A stretch of 26,839 nt of DNA from JALXCH01 sp964495805. GTDB lineage: Bacteria > Calditrichota > Calditrichia > RBG-13-44-9. Position 1 is the stretch's first letter. Each line of letters starts with the position of its first letter. The translations under genes were made by a program, and so were the position numbers. The notes beneath the pieces are model-generated. The model was not told where the DNA came from, did not search any database, and saw only the letters and a program-made list of their open reading frames with translations. The stretch lies in assembly GCA_964495805.1 (NCBI GenBank), contig CAZBWV010000102.1, positions 1-26,839 of the forward strand, in the 5' to 3' direction. Shown here one piece after another: positions 23,396 through 26,839 of this stretch.

Positions 23396-25066
23396 ATGAA
23401 GATGTTTTACATAGCGGGTTTCCTGCTGATGCTTCTCCCCTGGTGGGCATTTGCCGGAGAAACCATTCCCCCGTATCACTGGGTGTGGAACTATTTGAAC
23501 TACTTTAAAGTGGCTGGCTACCTGACCGAGCTGGATCTAACCAGCGGTCCTATCGAACGGGAAGAAGCGGCAGAATATCTGCTCCATATCGATCTGGATA
23601 AAATTCCCCCGGGTTCCCGGGATTGGAAGATGCTCCAGGTACTGTATCGGGAATTTGCGACGGAATTAAGCGAGATCGGCAAATCCGGGGAGCGGGAGCT
23701 GTTAAACAAAGCGTTACGGCGCCTGCAGATGGCACTGTTACCGGAAACGGTGCAGTCCCGGGTACGTGTGGGAGCATTTGGGATGCTGGTTCCCCGTTAT
23801 CGCCAGGAAACCTGGCAGACCGATTTTCAGTTTCATACCCGCTTCGGACTGCAGTTTGGTCGCCGATTTACCTTTTACAACAATATGAAGGTCTTCAATC
23901 ATCCCCCGGATGGGTACATCGGAAAAACGTTTCGTAACCTGTACGCTTACACGGAACAGGCATATTTTCAGATTGATCAGGGGATCTTTCGGTTGAAGAT
24001 AGGGCGGGATTTTTTGCAGGTGGGACCCGGCCGCACCGGGAAATTGCTGATTAGCGACAACAGCCGACCGTTCGACATGTACCATGCTCGCTTCGGTCGC
24101 CGATTTCTGAATTTCTCCTTCTGGGGAATTATGCTGGATCCCCGTCCGATTGTTCAGGAAGGATTCGAACCGTACGGAACGGTCGCTAAACGATATCTGA
24201 ACGGACATCGTCTGTCTGTGAACTGGAACGACCGCTATTACCTGGGCGCATCGGAAGTGGTGGTTTATGGAGGTCCCGATGCCGGATGGGACCTGGCATT
24301 CATGAATCCATTTACAGTTTATTACGGACACCAGGCCAACGGCCCTTTTGCCAACGCCAACGTTCTTTATCTGGTGGATTGGGACCTTTACTTTCCCCAT
24401 CGGGTGGAATTTTACGGAGAGTTTTTAATTGACGACATTCAGGTGGACAAAAAAGTACCCGCAGACCTTGAACCAAATGAGCTGGGACTGCTGGTGGGAG
24501 CCAACTGGGCGAACCCCTTTAATTGGGGAGCTTCGCTGGTAGGCGCTGAATATGTGCAGGTGCGAAATCGCACTTACAATGCCCCTGTCAATGATTGGGA
24601 AAAGTATTTGCACCGCAACCGGGTGATTGGTTACTACCTGGGTAACGATTTTAAGCACTGGAATTTCCATCTGGAGAAATGGGTTCGACCCGACCTTTCC
24701 GTTACCGGATTTGCCCATCTGATCCGCAAAGGTGAAGGAACGGTGGAAGGGGAGTTTAATACCGATTATCTGAATTACACCGTGGAAGAAGGTTATCACG
24801 AACCGTTCCCCTGGGGTATTGTGGAGCGCCACTGGCAGCTGGGGATGACTTTGTTTTACCGACCGCATCCGCTGGCGAATGTAACCCTGAGCCTGGCTTA
24901 CAACGATTTCAATAATTACCAGCACGTAACCGGTGCCACCCATTCGGAGGTGAGTGCTTCGGTCAATTTATGGTTACAATGGGATGCGGTGTTCCGGTCT
25001 TCCAATCTGGCCATTGATCAATGGGATTTCGAAGTACTGGATGATCAAACAGGGAATAATCCATGA
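23396..25066 (+). CDS. Wzi-like capsule assembly outer-membrane barrel
   Basis: 556 residues from ATG 23396 with GGAAGGG (23382-23388) at 7 nt; signal peptide MKMFYIAGFLLMLLPWWAFA. After an N-terminal helical segment (EREEAAEYLLHI, WKMLQVLYREFATEL) comes a large barrel rich in aromatic strands: FGRRFTFYNNMKVF, GRDFLQVGPGRTGKLLISDNS, HRLSVNWNDRYYLGASEV, WDLYFPHRVEFYGEFLIDDIQVD and a terminal SASVNLWLQWDAVF. The GRDFLQ...GP and FLIDDIQ elements are typical of the Caps_assemb_Wzi family. Wzi in E. coli tethers group 1 capsule to the outer surface. The last 20 or so residues are polar and run past the barrel. The stop overlaps the next start (ATGA). Confidence 0.85.
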   Translation: MKMFYIAGFLLMLLPWWAFAGETIPPYHWVWNYLNYFKVAGYLTELDLTSGPIEREEAAEYLLHIDLDKIPPGSRDWKMLQVLYREFATELSEIGKSGERELLNKALRRLQMALLPETVQSRVRVGAFGMLVPRYRQETWQTDFQFHTRFGLQFGRRFTFYNNMKVFNHPPDGYIGKTFRNLYAYTEQAYFQIDQGIFRLKIGRDFLQVGPGRTGKLLISDNSRPFDMYHARFGRRFLNFSFWGIMLDPRPIVQEGFEPYGTVAKRYLNGHRLSVNWNDRYYLGASEVVVYGGPDAGWDLAFMNPFTVYYGHQANGPFANANVLYLVDWDLYFPHRVEFYGEFLIDDIQVDKKVPADLEPNELGLLVGANWANPFNWGASLVGAEYVQVRNRTYNAPVNDWEKYLHRNRVIGYYLGNDFKHWNFHLEKWVRPDLSVTGFAHLIRKGEGTVEGEFNTDYLNYTVEEGYHEPFPWGIVERHWQLGMTLFYRPHPLANVTLSLAYNDFNNYQHVTGATHSEVSASVNLWLQWDAVFRSSNLAIDQWDFEVLDDQTGNNP

Positions 25067-25947
25067 ACCAATTTCGCATTGGACATTATACCGATAGGGA
25101 GGCGGAAACCGGTTGTACGGTGATACTCACTCCGCCGGGAACGATTGGTTCCGGTGTGGTGCGGGGTGCGGCGCCGGGTACCCGGGAATATGCGCTGTTA
25201 GACCCGCATCGCAAGGTGGAGGAAGTTCATGCGGTGTTCCTCACCGGCGGAAGTGCGTTTGGGCTGGATGCGGCGGCGGGAGTGATGCGTTACCTGCGGG
25301 AACGGGAAGTGGGATTCCCCACTATTTTCGGGAAAGTACCCATTGTCCCGGCCGCTGTGGTGTACGATCTCTATTCTGGCAAGTCCGATGTCTTCCCGAC
25401 CGCTGAAAATGCGTATCAGGCGTGTCTCTCCGCCAGCGAAGACAATCGCCGGAACGGCCGCATCGGTGCCGGTACAGGTACAACAGTGGGCAAGTGGGCT
25501 GGTCTGGGATTTATGATGCCAGGCGGTATTGGCCATGCCCGGTTGGACCTGGGCAATGTGCAGGTGGAAGCTCTCACCGTGGTTAATCCGGTGGGAGATG
25601 TGGTGGATTCCCGCGGGCAAATTGTAGCCGGTGCCCGTAAGGACGGTGTATTTCTGGCACAAAACGACCCGACCGTGCGCTGGAAACCACCGGAAGTGGG
25701 GCTGGGACAAAATACCATCCTGAGTGTGCTGATGACCAATGCAAAGCTTACCAAATTGCAGTTGCACGGAATCGCTGAGCGGGGACATCTGGGCATAGCC
25801 CGAGCCGTGATTCCCTCCCATACTGCTTATGATGGGGATATTGTGTTTGCCCTTGCTTCCGGTCAGGTACTTGCCAGCCCGGAGGCTGTGGCGGAAATGG
25901 GAGCTGAAGCCATACGTGTGTCCATACTCAATGCAGTCACCCAATAA
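25063..25947 (+). CDS. P1/DmpA-family (S58) autoprocessing peptidase
   Basis: 294 residues, starting at the ATGA overlap with the barrel gene. Family features: GCTVILTPPGTIGSGVVRGAAPGTRE, VFLTGGSAFGLDAAAGVM, GRIGAGTGTTVGKW and the processing site N217-T218 in GQNTILSVLMTNAKL, where Thr218 would become the N-terminal nucleophile after self-cleavage into alpha and beta chains. Relatives are aminopeptidases that release N-terminal residues, including D- or beta-amino acids. No signal peptide, so cytoplasmic. Why it is coupled to a Wzi-like barrel is unclear; it may be a simple co-directional neighbour. The substrate cannot be predicted. Confidence 0.88.
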   Translation: MNQFRIGHYTDREAETGCTVILTPPGTIGSGVVRGAAPGTREYALLDPHRKVEEVHAVFLTGGSAFGLDAAAGVMRYLREREVGFPTIFGKVPIVPAAVVYDLYSGKSDVFPTAENAYQACLSASEDNRRNGRIGAGTGTTVGKWAGLGFMMPGGIGHARLDLGNVQVEALTVVNPVGDVVDSRGQIVAGARKDGVFLAQNDPTVRWKPPEVGLGQNTILSVLMTNAKLTKLQLHGIAERGHLGIARAVIPSHTAYDGDIVFALASGQVLASPEAVAEMGAEAIRVSILNAVTQ

Positions 25948-25964
25948 CAGAGAAGTATTCTTTC

Positions 25965-26839
25965 ATGGAAATTCATTCTCAAAAATTTCGTTTTGGGCTT
26001 TTTTTGATTGTTTCCTCACTGGCTCTGCTGGTGCTATTAGCCGTGGTGACCAGTCGGCATCTGTTTAAAAAAGCGGATAAATATTACATCGCATACGAAA
26101 ACGTATCGGTAAACGGATTGGAAATTGGGAGTCCCGTAAAATACCTGGGCATTACCGTGGGCAGCATCACCGATATTCGCATCGATCCCAAAAACATCAA
26201 CCGGGTTATTGTGGAAGTTTCGCTGGATAAGGGAACGCCTATCAAACAGGATGCCCGGGCGGATATTGCCAGCATTGGCATCACCGGTCTGAAAATGATT
26301 GAAATCCACGGCGGCAGTAACGAAGCACCATTGCTCAAACCCGGCCAGTTCATCCGGCCGGGAACCTCCATTACCATGCAAATTACCGGTAAAGCGGAAG
26401 TCATTACTGAAAAATTGGAACGCCTGTTGAACAATCTCAACCAGGTTACTCAGCCGGAGAAAATGGAAAAAATCTACACGCTGGTGGAAAATGCGACCCG
26501 CACCTTTGCTCAACTGAACAACATTCTCACCACCAACAGTCGGAATCTGACCCTTACTTTACAGCGCAGCGCACAAATTGCTGCCCAGCTGGACAGCATG
26601 ACCGCTGCGCTGAACGAATCTGCACAGGAAGTCCGTCAGCTTATTGTGAGCGATACCTTGAAAGAGATTATTGTAAATGCCCGGGCGATTTCTGAGGAAA
26701 TTAAAAAAGCACGGCTGGTGGACCTGGTAAAACAACTGGCACTGGTGGTGCAGCGCACCAATAACATTTTAATCCGGGTGGAGCATGATCTGGGGCAGGG
26801 GAGCCAGACTTTTAACGAAAGCATGAAAGAACTTCGCAC
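25965..26839 (+). CDS. MlaD/MCE-domain phospholipid transport protein (3' truncated by window)
   Basis: 291 codons are visible with no stop before the window end. ATG 25965 lies 17 nt after the peptidase stop; AGAGAAG upstream is a weak ribosome site. Residues 9-30 form an inner-membrane anchor, then an MCE domain at about 36-120 (YENVSVNGLEIGSPVKYLGITVGSI, IASIGITGLKMIEI), then a long helical, Thr/Asn/Gln-rich part that extends past the window. MCE proteins form hexameric rings or tubes that move lipids between inner and outer membrane with an MlaEF ATPase and permease. Here those genes are not seen upstream, so they may lie elsewhere or beyond the edge. The long helical tail resembles the tube-forming kind more than E. 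coli MlaD. Confidence 0.88.
   Translation, partial: MEIHSQKFRFGLFLIVSSLALLVLLAVVTSRHLFKKADKYYIAYENVSVNGLEIGSPVKYLGITVGSITDIRIDPKNINRVIVEVSLDKGTPIKQDARADIASIGITGLKMIEIHGGSNEAPLLKPGQFIRPGTSITMQITGKAEVITEKLERLLNNLNQVTQPEKMEKIYTLVENATRTFAQLNNILTTNSRNLTLTLQRSAQIAAQLDSMTAALNESAQEVRQLIVSDTLKEIIVNARAISEEIKKARLVDLVKQLALVVQRTNNILIRVEHDLGQGSQTFNESMKELR

Noticed and set aside
1..26839. CRISPR arrays, tRNAs, IS elements, prophage or defence genes
   Set aside because: No spaced direct repeats, tRNA-like cloverleaf, transposase or integrase motifs were seen; the SbcD/SbcC-like pair is better read as a repair system of the YhaO/YhaN type.

Overview
The window reads as chromosomal DNA of a Gram-negative (diderm), free-living bacterium. 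It carries the whole Kdo sugar pathway, the cytoplasmic and periplasmic Lpt parts of LPS export, several outer-membrane beta-barrels, an MlaD-like lipid transporter and M23 envelope peptidase machinery. Base composition is close to 50% GC and looks even throughout. There is no rRNA, tRNA, CRISPR, IS element or phage gene. The gene mix (short secreted FN3 protein, Wzi-type barrel, multi-POTRA patatin/Omp85 protein, large OstA-type LptA) suggests the FCB side of the tree, perhaps Calditrichota or a related candidate phylum. That placement is inference. Three intergenic promoters share sigma70-like hexamers (TTGAwT, 16-17 bp, TAkATT), not the Bacteroidota TAnnTTTG type.

Left part (1-9504), all + strand: the 3' part of a patatin-POTRA-barrel protein; an outer-membrane beta-barrel protein (2538-3434) followed by a likely intrinsic terminator; a small secreted FN3-like protein (3566-3958); a two-gene SbcD/SbcC-type pair (4110-7772) of the YhaO/YhaN kind, with two membrane helices in the coiled coil; a membrane-anchored M23 peptidase (8065-8988) behind a motif-rich promoter; and a Fur-family regulator (9055-9504).

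Central part (9703-18844), + strand, is an LPS core supercluster: gatC, kdsB, pyrG, a small zinc-ribbon protein, kdsA, kdsC, kdsD, lptC, a 532-bp gap, lptA, lptB and a membrane-anchored SRPBCC protein. Several neighbours overlap by 4-8 nt, so they are probably translationally coupled. KdsD, KdsA, KdsC and KdsB make CMP-Kdo, PyrG supplies the CTP that KdsB uses, and LptC/LptA/LptB export the finished LPS.

Right part (18845-26839): a 511-bp stretch without a convincing gene; a secreted or lipid-anchored protein with a carbohydrate-binding-like domain (19356-19943); a strong hairpin between convergent genes; then on the - strand a PPi-type phosphofructokinase and a sugar-1-phosphate nucleotidyltransferase. 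From a divergent promoter, the + strand resumes with a UDP-glucuronate decarboxylase, a Wzi-like capsule barrel overlapping a P1/DmpA-family peptidase by 4 nt, and an MlaD/MCE protein cut by the window end.

I do not see a clear new defence or mobile system. The points most worth following are the multi-POTRA patatin barrel, the zinc-ribbon protein fixed inside the Kdo operon, the anchored SRPBCC protein at the end of the lpt operon, the large gap between lptC and lptA, and a TGTGATTT motif cluster at the M23 promoter.
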